Notes: generated from the letters alone by a model not told the origin. 9,548 nucleotides of DNA from Candidatus Zixiibacteriota bacterium (GCA_003641345.1 QNAD01000049.1:1-9548); one strand, 5' to 3'. Shown: positions 1 to 7,781, counted from the stretch's first letter. A program made the numbers and translations.

Positions 1-1
1 C

Positions 2-859
2 GGTGACCCTCTTATTGTAACTGACACATGGACAGCTACTGATGATTGTGGAAATAGTTCATCATGTAGCAGAATTATAACAATCGAAGATGACACTCCT
101 CCTGAAATTGTAGAATGTGCTCCAAATTTAGTATTTACTTGTGTCGATGAAGTTCCGTCATGTGACCCCGGCTTAGTCACCTATACAGACAATTGCGGCT
201 ATAACAGATGTTATATTGAGTGCGTAAGAACAGATAACGACGGTTCTGGTTGTCAGGGAGACCCATTAATCTTCACTGATGTATTTACTGTAAGAGATAT
301 TTGTGGAAACACAACTACCTGTTCCAGAACTATTACCGTAATAGATGATGTTGCACCAGTTATTACAAGTTGTGCACCAGACCTTACTTTTGATTGTGTC
401 ACCGAAGTACCAGATTGTAATTCCGCAGACGTTACAGCAACTGATAACTGCGGTTCTGTTAACGTAACTTGTAATAGAACTGATAATGGAGGAACCGGAT
501 GTACCGGCGATCCGCTTATTATCACCGATACATACACTGTCAATGATAACTGCAATAATACTGTTACTTGCAGTCGTACTATTACTGTTGAAGACAATAC
601 TGCTCCTACCTGTAATGTGCCTAACGACACGACAATTGTTTTATGTGACACGGCAACTATCTGTTTGCCGGTATCAGCAACCGACAATTGCAGTAACGAT
701 GTAACATGTACAGTCACTAATGGTAATGGTACTATTACTAATGGAGATTGGTGCTACTTTGCAACAACTGACGAAACAATAGTTGTCAATGTTCAATGTA
801 CTGACGATTGTAACAATTCAAGCAACTGCTCCTTTACTGTTAATTTCACCGTTAATTCA
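2..859 (+). repeat. Tandem HYR-like coding repeats of 85, 83 and 83 codons plus a partial unit
   Basis: Units start at 2, 257 and 506, each beginning GDPLI in the protein, and run 255, 249 and 249 bases. A degenerate partial unit fills 755-859. Shared landmarks are a DxCxN...CSR-I/T-ITV stretch, a D-x-x-P turn, a CAP..L.F.C segment (weaker in unit 3), a DNCG/DNCS site and a closing Gly-x-Cys or Asp-Trp-Cys. Each unit carries roughly eight to ten cysteines. The units have diverged in both DNA and protein, so they are old tandem duplications rather than recent identical copies. More units probably lie upstream. Repeats of this type usually form extended beta-sandwich rods that hold an adhesive or enzymatic tip away from the cell. 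Confidence 0.8.
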
Positions 860-3565
860 AAACCGGTTATATCAGTAATCCCCGTAGATCCAGTTACAGT
901 ATGTGGTACAGGAGATACTGTTTGTGCACAACTTATAATAGAAGATCCGGATAACGGCTTATCAGCTATTTCAACTATCGGCTGGGTTGATTTCTCAGAT
1001 AGTACAGCATGTTTCGAAGTTGATACTTCCGGTACCTATTGTAATCAGATAATTATTTCTGATAGCTGTGGACTCGCCGATACAGTGAATTATTGTGTTG
1101 AAGTTACCAATTGTGAAGCTCCTATATTATCCCCTGACTCAACCCTTGATTTTGGATTATTATGTGCTTCTGTTTCCGATAATATTTCTAATCCAATATT
1201 AATAAGTGGTGGTTGTGGACCATTCACTTGGAAAGTTAATGGTGTCCCCTGTTCTCCAGATACCATAATAGCGTACGATATACCTGCTTGCAGTACATAT
1301 AATAATTCATGGTTGTTTGAAGTTACTGATATTTGTGGTCGTGCTGCTACTTCAACAGTTTCAGTAACAGGTACTGCAAACTGTCCTCCTGCTGTTTCTC
1401 TGGAACAATTGGACCCACAAACCCTTTGTACCTTGAATGAAATCTGCCTTGATTATACAGCCACCGACCCAAATAATAATATTGAAACAATTGAATTAGC
1501 TACTGCTCCGACAGGAGCAACAATAAACCCGACAAATATCTGTTTCACTCCTGACACTGCAGGAACTTATGATTTCACTATTAAGGTTACAGATAGTTGC
1601 AATGCCATAGCAGTTGATTATAAATCAGTAGTAGTGAACATCGTCACCCCTGTAGCCATTTCTAATGCTTCACATTCTGAATTTCTCTGTCAACCCGGTC
1701 AAATTTGTGTTCCACTGCCTCAAGTCACTCAAGGCACACCAACTAAATGGTTTGTTGATGGTGTCCAAACAAGCAGTAATGAAATCTGCTTCAATGCTTC
1801 AAGCTCAGAAACATACCAATTTGAGGTTATCGTTGAGGATGACTGTCAAAACCAGGACACAGCTATTGTATCTGTTGATTTAATTGTTAATGATAAACCA
1901 ATATTAACAATATCCGCATCAGATACTTTGCAGGTATGTGATTTCCCAAGTACTGTGTGTGCTACATTTGATGTGGAAGACCAATATAATTCTTTGACAT
2001 TATATACTCAATTAGGCTCTATCAACCCTATATCTGGTTCAATTTGTTATGAAGTCACCGAGCCAGGTAATTACTGCAATCAAGTAATTGTTACTGATAG
2101 CTGTGGATTGGCTGATACGGCAACTTATTGCGTCGAGGTTATTCAATTAGGATCATGTGCCTGTCCGACAATAACTATTCAGAAAACACATAACACTATT
2201 CAGGGAACTTATGAAACAGTTGCTGTTTCAATTTCTGAATTAGCTTATGAAATAGGCGGTTTCAACTTACTGCTAAAATATGATGCTTCAGTATTAAGTT
2301 TCTCAAGTGCTATTCAAGGTAACATTCTTGATAACTGTGGTTGGGAATATTTCACTTATCGTTATGGTGCCAATGGCAATTGCGGAATTAATGCCTGCCC
2401 ATCTGGAGTTATCAGAATAACAAGTATAGCTGAGACCAATAACGGAGAGAGCCATCCTACTTGTTTTGGTGCTTCAAGTGGTGACCTTTTCCTTTTGTCA
2501 TTCCTTGTTAGTAATGACCGCACTTATGAATGTCAATATGCTCCTATTAGATTTATCTGGTATGACTGTGGTGATAATACTTTATCTGATAAATCAGGTG
2601 ATACTCTTTATATTTCAAAAGATGTTTACGATTATGATAATTCGACTCCAATCACAGACATCAGCGCACCGTTCCCATCTTGGTTTGGTGCCAATATGTC
2701 TTGTGATGTATTCCTAAATGATGGCAAACCTGATCCTGTTCGCTGTATAGATTTTGTCAATGGTGGTATTGATATCGTTTGTGCTGACTCAATTGATGCC
2801 CGTGGTGATATTAACCTGAATGAAATTGGATATGAAATTTCCGATGCTGTGCTGTTCACTAATTACTTCGTTTATGGTTTAACTGTTTTCGATAAAAATA
2901 CTGAAGGGCAGATTGCTGCTTCTGATGTAAATGCTGACGGAATTGCTCTTTCAGTGGCTGACTTGGTGTATTTAATAAGAGTAATTGTCGGCGACGCTCT
3001 TCCATATCCAAAACTTAACCCAATTACAACCTCAGTCTATAATTCATTAGGGGCAATCAGCGTTACAGAACCGATGGGTGCTGCATATATTATCGCCGAA
3101 GGTAATGTGGCTCCTACTTTGCATGCAACCCAAATGGAAATGAAATACAATTATGATTCTCAAACTGACCTAACAAGAATATTGATTTACTCAATCGAAT
3201 CAAACAAAACTTTTGATGGTGAATTTATATCTATCGAAGGAAATATTAAATCAATCGAACTTTCTACTTACGATGGTACTCCGGTAACAGCAAAAGTTAT
3301 TCCGACACAATATGTCCTGCATCAAAACTATCCTAACCCATTTAACCCAATTACCACTATCCAATATGAAATGGCTAAAGCAGGTGAGTATTCAATCACA
3401 ATCTACAACATCAACGGTCAACAAGTTGCCGAATTCACAGGATTTAATGAAGCTGGTATTCATAATATTAGTTGGGATGCTTCCAAAGTATCCAGTGGAA
3501 TCTATCTCTACAAGCTCAATGTCGGCGAATTCAGCGATGTCAAGAAGATGATATTACTTAAGTAA
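2..3565 (+). CDS. Giant Cys-rich HYR/Ig-repeat surface protein with cohesin-like, dockerin-like and type IX sorting domains (5' partial)
   Basis: The frame is open from base 2 to a TAA at 3563-3565, giving 1187 visible residues; the true start lies left of the window. The GTG at 617 is internal: the same repeat family continues unbroken upstream of it. Domains (numbering from the Gly at base 2): about 3.4 HYR-like Cys-rich repeats (1-286, each opening with GDPLI or a relative), more Ig-like modules (287-715), a cohesin-like domain (about 721-870), a dockerin-like block with two Asp/Asn loops (about 935-1004), then a linker and a C-terminal domain (1104-1187) opening with YVLHQNYPNPFNP and ending KKMILLK. 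That C-terminus matches the type A sorting domain (FlgD-like Ig fold) used by type IX secretion. The protein is therefore probably exported and surface-bound or released, as an adhesin or scaffold. No catalytic domain is visible. The dense cysteines suggest disulfides. Domain family calls are from memory of the motifs; the ligand is unknown. Confidence 0.88.
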   Translation, partial: GDPLIVTDTWTATDDCGNSSSCSRIITIEDDTPPEIVECAPNLVFTCVDEVPSCDPGLVTYTDNCGYNRCYIECVRTDNDGSGCQGDPLIFTDVFTVRDICGNTTTCSRTITVIDDVAPVITSCAPDLTFDCVTEVPDCNSADVTATDNCGSVNVTCNRTDNGGTGCTGDPLIITDTYTVNDNCNNTVTCSRTITVEDNTAPTCNVPNDTTIVLCDTATICLPVSATDNCSNDVTCTVTNGNGTITNGDWCYFATTDETIVVNVQCTDDCNNSSNCSFTVNFTVNSKPVISVIPVDPVTVCGTGDTVCAQLIIEDPDNGLSAISTIGWVDFSDSTACFEVDTSGTYCNQIIISDSCGLADTVNYCVEVTNCEAPILSPDSTLDFGLLCASVSDNISNPILISGGCGPFTWKVNGVPCSPDTIIAYDIPACSTYNNSWLFEVTDICGRAATSTVSVTGTANCPPAVSLEQLDPQTLCTLNEICLDYTATDPNNNIETIELATAPTGATINPTNICFTPDTAGTYDFTIKVTDSCNAIAVDYKSVVVNIVTPVAISNASHSEFLCQPGQICVPLPQVTQGTPTKWFVDGVQTSSNEICFNASSSETYQFEVIVEDDCQNQDTAIVSVDLIVNDKPILTISASDTLQVCDFPSTVCATFDVEDQYNSLTLYTQLGSINPISGSICYEVTEPGNYCNQVIVTDSCGLADTATYCVEVIQLGSCACPTITIQKTHNTIQGTYETVAVSISELAYEIGGFNLLLKYDASVLSFSSAIQGNILDNCGWEYFTYRYGANGNCGINACPSGVIRITSIAETNNGESHPTCFGASSGDLFLLSFLVSNDRTYECQYAPIRFIWYDCGDNTLSDKSGDTLYISKDVYDYDNSTPITDISAPFPSWFGANMSCDVFLNDGKPDPVRCIDFVNGGIDIVCADSIDARGDINLNEIGYEISDAVLFTNYFVYGLTVFDKNTEGQIAASDVNADGIALSVADLVYLIRVIVGDALPYPKLNPITTSVYNSLGAISVTEPMGAAYIIAEGNVAPTLHATQMEMKYNYDSQTDLTRILIYSIESNKTFDGEFISIEGNIKSIELSTYDGTPVTAKVIPTQYVLHQNYPNPFNPITTIQYEMAKAGEYSITIYNINGQQVAEFTGFNEAGIHNISWDASKVSSGIYLYKLNVGEFSDVKKMILLK
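860..1105 (+). repeat. Ig-like module, copy A of a 246-base intragenic duplication
   Basis: This 82-codon module opens with KPVIS just after VNS and closes with a CGLADTVNYCVEV stretch. It matches the module at 1895-2140 in length exactly, in its opening (VN-x-KP), in the central VCA segment and in the closing TYCNQ...SDSCGLADT...YCVEV region. The DNA of the two copies is similar but not identical. Confidence 0.7.
1895..2140 (+). repeat. Ig-like module, copy B of a 246-base intragenic duplication
   Basis: This is the partner of 860-1105: 82 codons, opening KPILTIS after VND and closing NYCNQVIVTDSCGLADTA then YCVEV. It sits directly before the short CACP linker that leads into the cohesin-like domain. 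The modules start 1035 bases apart, with different Ig-like modules between them. This suggests either a duplicated larger block or an alternating module order. Confidence 0.7.
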
Positions 3566-3600
3566 TAATATTACTCAAATAATATCATTTAATAGATAAG

Positions 3601-3630
3601 AAAAAGCCCGCACAGAATGTGGGCTTTTTT
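3601..3630. terminator. Rho-independent terminator, probably bidirectional
   Basis: A hairpin lies 35 bases after the surface-protein stop codon: AAAAAGCCCGCAC, loop AGAAT, then GTGGGCTTTTTT. The stem has a small bulge on its left arm. It is followed by six T on the plus strand and preceded by five A, so it can also stop minus-strand transcription of the convergent tRNA-His gene. Confidence 0.85.
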
Positions 3631-3694
3631 ATTATTTTCATAAAATCCAATTTTTCATATTAAATTATTTTGATTAATCAGGGGAATAAAATAA

Positions 3695-3768
3695 TACTGG
3701 GGGGGAGACTCGAACTCCCGACCTCTGGATCCACAATCCAGCGTTCTAACCAACTGAACTACCCCAGC
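3695..3768 (-). tRNA. tRNA-His (anticodon GUG), no encoded CCA, no encoded G-1
   Basis: On the minus strand all four arms can be drawn by hand. The acceptor is GCTGGGG paired with CCCCAGT. The D stem is GTTC/GAAC with the GG of the loop, and the anticodon stem is CTGGA/TCCAG around the loop TTGTGGA. The five-base variable loop is AGGTC. The T stem is GGGAG/CTCCC with loop TTCGAGT. The anticodon GTG assigns histidine. The molecule is 74 nt to the discriminator base, and CCA is not encoded (TTA follows). Position 1 with 72 is a G-U wobble, the discriminator is A, and the base before position 1 is T, so the usual extra G-1 of tRNA-His is not encoded. The arms give high confidence in the tRNA; the exact 5' end is less certain because of the odd tip. 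Confidence 0.93.
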
Positions 3769-3780
3769 ATCAGCGACAAT

Positions 3781-3808
3781 AAGTTATATCAATTTTTTAT
3801 TATGTCAA
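3781..3808 (-). promoter_or_regulatory. Putative sigma-70-type promoter of tRNA-His
   Basis: On the minus strand a perfect TTGACA lies at 3808-3803. Downstream are the overlapping -10 candidates TATAAC (spacer 14) and TAACTT (spacer 16). Transcription would start about 6 bases before the tRNA 5' end, giving a very short leader. The -35 is convincing; the -10 assignment is ambiguous. Confidence 0.45.
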
Positions 3809-3966
3809 ACTTTATTTAAAACCTCTCTAATAATGAATTGCAATAAACTATTGAAAAGTAAAATCAATATACACCTTCTCACATCCAAAACCAGATCATC
3901 TATTTAATCTCAGACCTCAAGATAGTCCATTTCCGTATAATTTAGTAGTAGGCAACAAGATACTAA

Positions 3967-3994
3967 TTGACTTACTAAATTTTTTTGTTATATT
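3967..3994 (+). promoter_or_regulatory. Putative promoter of the S8 protease gene
   Basis: TTGACT at 3967-3972 is followed after 16 bases by TATATT at 3989-3994, in a very AT-rich stretch. A second, perfect TATAAT lies at 3997-4002 but has no well-placed -35. The leader to the ATG at 4054 would be about 50 nt. The AT-richness makes chance matches likely, so this is tentative. The rest of the spacer 3809-3966 shows no gene or structured RNA that I can support. Confidence 0.4.
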
Positions 3995-4053
3995 AATATA
4001 ATTGATAAATCAATCAGCTCGTACTTATCGGGTTAATTTAAAAGGAAGTAAAA

Positions 4054-7000
4054 ATGACAACAGCTAATAGGGTGTTATTATGTTCAATTTTAATTTTATT
4101 CTTTTTCCCTCAAGTTTATGCGGACGTTGATTATACTATTAAATTAAAAACAGGTAATTTTATCCCTGCTCAAACTGACCTTAGCCAGAACAAAAATATA
4201 AGTTTCAATAACAAACATGTTCTCGTACAGTTTGATAGACCTATTACGGAAACAGACAAAGATAATTTGTACAATGACGGTATTGAAGTTCTTGAGTACA
4301 TACCCAATTTCACTTATACAGCAAAAATAAATAAAGATATTGACCAAAGAATTCTTGACCAAAATAATATCCGCTATATCGGTCAAATTGATCCTGAAGA
4401 TAAGATATCTCCTTTGATTACTAATGTCGGAATCGGTGATTGGGCACGTCGCGGTGGAGATTTAGTTTATTTCACACTTGTTTTTCATGCCGACGAAGAT
4501 ATTTACGATTGGGCTGATAAATTAGTTACTGAATATGATGCGGAATTAATTGGTTTTGATATTACCACAAATGCATTTGAAATAATCTTGCCGGAACCAG
4601 CATATTTTACTCTTGCGACTTACGATGAAATTTTATGGATTGAGCAGATTGCTCCTCCACAGGAAGAACATAATAACTCTGCCAGACAAAATACAGGAGC
4701 AGAAACATTACAAGCTTACCCCTACTCGTTAAGCGGATCTGGTGTTTGGGTTGCCGAATGGGATGGCGGGCATGCCGATATCTTTCACGATGATATGATA
4801 GGAAGAATTCAATATGGGGACGCCGCTTCGGTTGCAGAACATGCTACCCATGTTGCAGGGACTGTTATTGGCAATGGTTATAATTCTGGTGGTAATTATC
4901 GTGGCATGGCGCCGAGCGCTCGTCTTGTTTCTTATTTATGGTGGGGCAGTTCTTCTGAAATTATCAATGAATATGGCACTGCAATAAACACTCATGGAGC
5001 AAAAATCAGTACTAACTCATGGGGATTAGGTGTTGGTGATCCGGCTACGGAAGCATCTTGCCAATCTACTCTTGGAAATTATTATAACTCATGTGCAACT
5101 ATTGACAATATGGTTCGTGGTGAACTTTATGATCCTATTTCTATTTGCTGGTCAGCGGGAAACCAAAGAGGTTACTCCACAAAATATTGCGGTTACTTAG
5201 GCTGGACTTATGGCACTATTGGTGTTTATGGAACATCAAAAAACACAATCACTGTTGGTGCCATAAATTCCAATAACAGCTCAATGACCAGTTTTTCTTC
5301 ATGGGGTCCATGTGATGATGGAAGAATTAAGCCTGATGTTGTTGGTCCAGGCTGTCAAACCAGTGAAGATTACGGTCTAACAAGTTGTGCTCCGGGCGGC
5401 GGTTATACAACCATGTGTGGCACATCGATGTCAGCTCCGGCAGTAGCAGGTACTATTGCATTACTTCATCAGCAATATAATAATGTATTTGGAACCGATT
5501 CCATATTACCTTCGACAATCAAAGGTATCCTTATAAATTCTGCCGAGGATTTAGGCAACGAAGGTCCTGATTATCAATATGGGCATGGTAAAGTTGACGG
5601 AGTAGCTGCCATTAATAAAATATCTATTGGTGAACCCTCTTACTTTGAAAATGAAATTTCAACCGGAATTGTTCATACTTTTGATATGACTGTTACTAAT
5701 CCTGAAATGTTGAGAGTTACCTTAGTATGGGACGACCCAGGTGGAACAGCTATTTCCGGTGGAACTATGATAAACGATCTCGACCTTGCTTTGATTGATC
5801 CATTTTCTTACGAAGAGCTTCCTCTTGTACTTGATCCTGAAGCACCATTTGCTGGAGCAACTCAGGATTATGACAGAGTAAACAATGTTGAAACTGTCCA
5901 AATCATGAACCCAATTCCCGGTCTGTGGAAAGCAAGAGTAACCGGATATAATGTTGCCGAAGGTCCTCAAAAATATTCCCTTATTTTCAATCCGGATAGT
6001 TCTCATACTCCTGGTAATTTAAATGCTTTGGCGGTTTTCCCTGATGAAGACTTGGAAGACCAACCGGGAGTTACCCGAACAATTGATTTTTGGGTTGTAA
6101 ATGTTGGTGCCGCTTACGATTCACTTGTTGCCTCTATTGACGATAACAATATGTGGTTAAATGGAACAGTAACAGATTCTCTGCTAATACTTGAACCTTA
6201 TGACTCCGCTTTCTTCCAGGTTAGTGCAACAATTCCGCCATCTTCCTTAGCCGGCGATAATAATATAATTACTTGCACCGCTACGTCTCTTTTAAATGAA
6301 GGCGTAATTATAAGTGCATCAGTTGAAGTTACTGCCGGCGCTTATTATGACTTAGCCATTGAAGTTCCACTTGACAACGAAGTTAGTTCTCCTGATGTAG
6401 TACCTTATAATTACACTATTTCAAATAACGGCAATACTTATGACTTAATAACAGTTATTGTAAACAATGAATCCGATTGGATATTTAACCCAGCCTTTAA
6501 AACGGTGAACTTACCTCCATTTTCAGACAGTACCTTAAGTATAATGATGACTGTTCCGCCTGCGGTTGAACATCTGCTCACAAATACAGTAAACATCATT
6601 TCATATAGTAGTGGAAGTATGTCTGACACTGGTTCATTTGTTGTTACAGTCTTAAATGAAAACCAACCCCCTAGTTTAATTACTCCGACTATTAACACCT
6701 ATACTCAAAATGGTATGCTTACTTTTGAATGGAGTGGCGTTGGAGATTCTTATAACCTGTATATATCAACAGATCAATTAATTACAAATATTGTCAGACT
6801 TTACACAGGACTGACATCAACTACTTTTACAATTCCTGTAGTAGATTCATTAACTGACGATCAATATTATTGGGGTGTTAGAAAATATGTAGGCTTGGAT
6901 TCTTCTTCATTGCAAGCGGAACCAGGAGCATTTTTAGTTGATAATATAAAACCTAATAATTTGATTCAAACTTATCCAATAAATAATGAATATGTTAAAT

Positions 7001-7776
7001 TCAAAAGTTTTGGCTTCCAATTTACATATACAGAAAAAGCTACCAACTCTGAGATAGCACCGGAATATAATATTCTTGATGTTGCCACAGACTCTCTATT
7101 TACAAATAACCTGTCTATTTTTGAGCCTATCCCGACTCTCAGTTATACATTACCGGATACGATTGCCGAAGGTCGCTGGTATTGGCGCTTACAAAGAGCA
7201 GACTCTGCAGGTAATTTATCAGATAAATCTTCTTATGCTACATTTATTCTCGATTCAAAAAAACCTGCAATTCCTGTTCAACTTCTGCCGGTAGATAATT
7301 CGGAAATCAAAGGAGATGTTCTATTTAAATGGGATAGCGGTGAAGAATTACCCCCTTATGAGTTTTCTCCTGAATATTACCGTTTCCAACTTTTTGAAGG
7401 TAGCTCTACCCTTGTTTTTGACACAACTCTTTATCCTGATTCTTTGATTCTAACTTACGATAGGCTTGTTAATGGAGCACAATATCTTTGGCGAGTTTTA
7501 GCAATGGATGAAGCCGGAAACACCTCTCAATATCAGACTCCTCCCGATGGTTTTACTTATATCAACTTTATCTGTGGAGATATAAATGGCGATACAAGTT
7601 CGGAACCGGGAATATCTGACTTAACATACCTTGTAAATTATCTGTTTAATTCAGGTTCAGCTCCAAATCCATTAGAAGCTGGTTCTGTAAATTGTGATGA
7701 AGAAGTTGGAATTTCCGATATTACTTTCTTTGCTGATTATTTGTTTAACAATGGTCCTCCCCCATGTTGTCAATAA
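4054..7776 (+). CDS. Secreted subtilisin-like (S8) protease with C-terminal dockerin
   Basis: This is a 1240-residue serine endopeptidase made as a secreted precursor. The ATG at 4054 follows AAGGAAG at 4042-4048. Residues 1-23 are a Sec signal peptide, likely cut after VYA. An inhibitor-I9-like propeptide spans about 54-120, with a further N-terminal domain to about 215. The catalytic domain (about 228-520) holds Asp237 (in VAEWDGG), His263 (HATHVAGT, with Ala replacing the common Gly), the oxyanion Asn370 (WSAGN) and Ser458 (GTSMSAP), so it should be active. A beta-barrel domain as in KP-43-type subtilases follows (about 530-648), then two Ig-like domains (about 650-868) and three FN3-like segments from 870, 966 and 1071. 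A dockerin fills 1175-1240. There is no type IX sorting domain. The catalytic domain has eight cysteines, unusual for subtilisins. The gene is monocistronic between its own promoter and terminator. Substrates are unknown. Confidence 0.93.
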   Translation: MTTANRVLLCSILILFFFPQVYADVDYTIKLKTGNFIPAQTDLSQNKNISFNNKHVLVQFDRPITETDKDNLYNDGIEVLEYIPNFTYTAKINKDIDQRILDQNNIRYIGQIDPEDKISPLITNVGIGDWARRGGDLVYFTLVFHADEDIYDWADKLVTEYDAELIGFDITTNAFEIILPEPAYFTLATYDEILWIEQIAPPQEEHNNSARQNTGAETLQAYPYSLSGSGVWVAEWDGGHADIFHDDMIGRIQYGDAASVAEHATHVAGTVIGNGYNSGGNYRGMAPSARLVSYLWWGSSSEIINEYGTAINTHGAKISTNSWGLGVGDPATEASCQSTLGNYYNSCATIDNMVRGELYDPISICWSAGNQRGYSTKYCGYLGWTYGTIGVYGTSKNTITVGAINSNNSSMTSFSSWGPCDDGRIKPDVVGPGCQTSEDYGLTSCAPGGGYTTMCGTSMSAPAVAGTIALLHQQYNNVFGTDSILPSTIKGILINSAEDLGNEGPDYQYGHGKVDGVAAINKISIGEPSYFENEISTGIVHTFDMTVTNPEMLRVTLVWDDPGGTAISGGTMINDLDLALIDPFSYEELPLVLDPEAPFAGATQDYDRVNNVETVQIMNPIPGLWKARVTGYNVAEGPQKYSLIFNPDSSHTPGNLNALAVFPDEDLEDQPGVTRTIDFWVVNVGAAYDSLVASIDDNNMWLNGTVTDSLLILEPYDSAFFQVSATIPPSSLAGDNNIITCTATSLLNEGVIISASVEVTAGAYYDLAIEVPLDNEVSSPDVVPYNYTISNNGNTYDLITVIVNNESDWIFNPAFKTVNLPPFSDSTLSIMMTVPPAVEHLLTNTVNIISYSSGSMSDTGSFVVTVLNENQPPSLITPTINTYTQNGMLTFEWSGVGDSYNLYISTDQLITNIVRLYTGLTSTTFTIPVVDSLTDDQYYWGVRKYVGLDSSSLQAEPGAFLVDNIKPNNLIQTYPINNEYVKFKSFGFQFTYTEKATNSEIAPEYNILDVATDSLFTNNLSIFEPIPTLSYTLPDTIAEGRWYWRLQRADSAGNLSDKSSYATFILDSKKPAIPVQLLPVDNSEIKGDVLFKWDSGEELPPYEFSPEYYRFQLFEGSSTLVFDTTLYPDSLILTYDRLVNGAQYLWRVLAMDEAGNTSQYQTPPDGFTYINFICGDINGDTSSEPGISDLTYLVNYLFNSGSAPNPLEAGSVNCDEEVGISDITFFADYLFNNGPPPCCQ

Positions 7777-7781
7777 ATGCG

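Noticed and set aside
486..704. Short plus-strand frame overlapping the HYR repeats
   Set aside because: It overlaps the real gene in another frame, has no ribosome binding site and no family resemblance.
253..717. 154-codon open frame on the minus strand under the HYR repeats
   Set aside because: It is a shadow of the strongly supported plus-strand repeat protein. Its V/T/S-rich composition is the antisense of the Thr/Asn/Val repeats and has no recognisable domain.
2..859. CRISPR-like or other non-coding direct repeats
   Set aside because: The periodicity of about 250 bases is in frame and explained by protein repeats; the units are diverged and there are no short identical repeats with spacers.
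3553..3566. Perfect 14-base palindrome ATTACTTAAGTAAT over the surface-protein stop codon
   Set aside because: AT-only stem of low stability, overlapping coding sequence; the real terminator lies 35 bases further on. Probably chance.
3936..3941. TATAAT upstream of the protease gene
   Set aside because: A perfect -10 hexamer, but no acceptable -35 about 17 bases upstream and no extended TG motif; in such AT-rich DNA this is expected by chance.
5722..6006. 94-codon minus-strand frame inside the protease gene
   Set aside because: Lies entirely within a well-supported gene with catalytic motifs on the other strand; no start signal or recognisable protein features.
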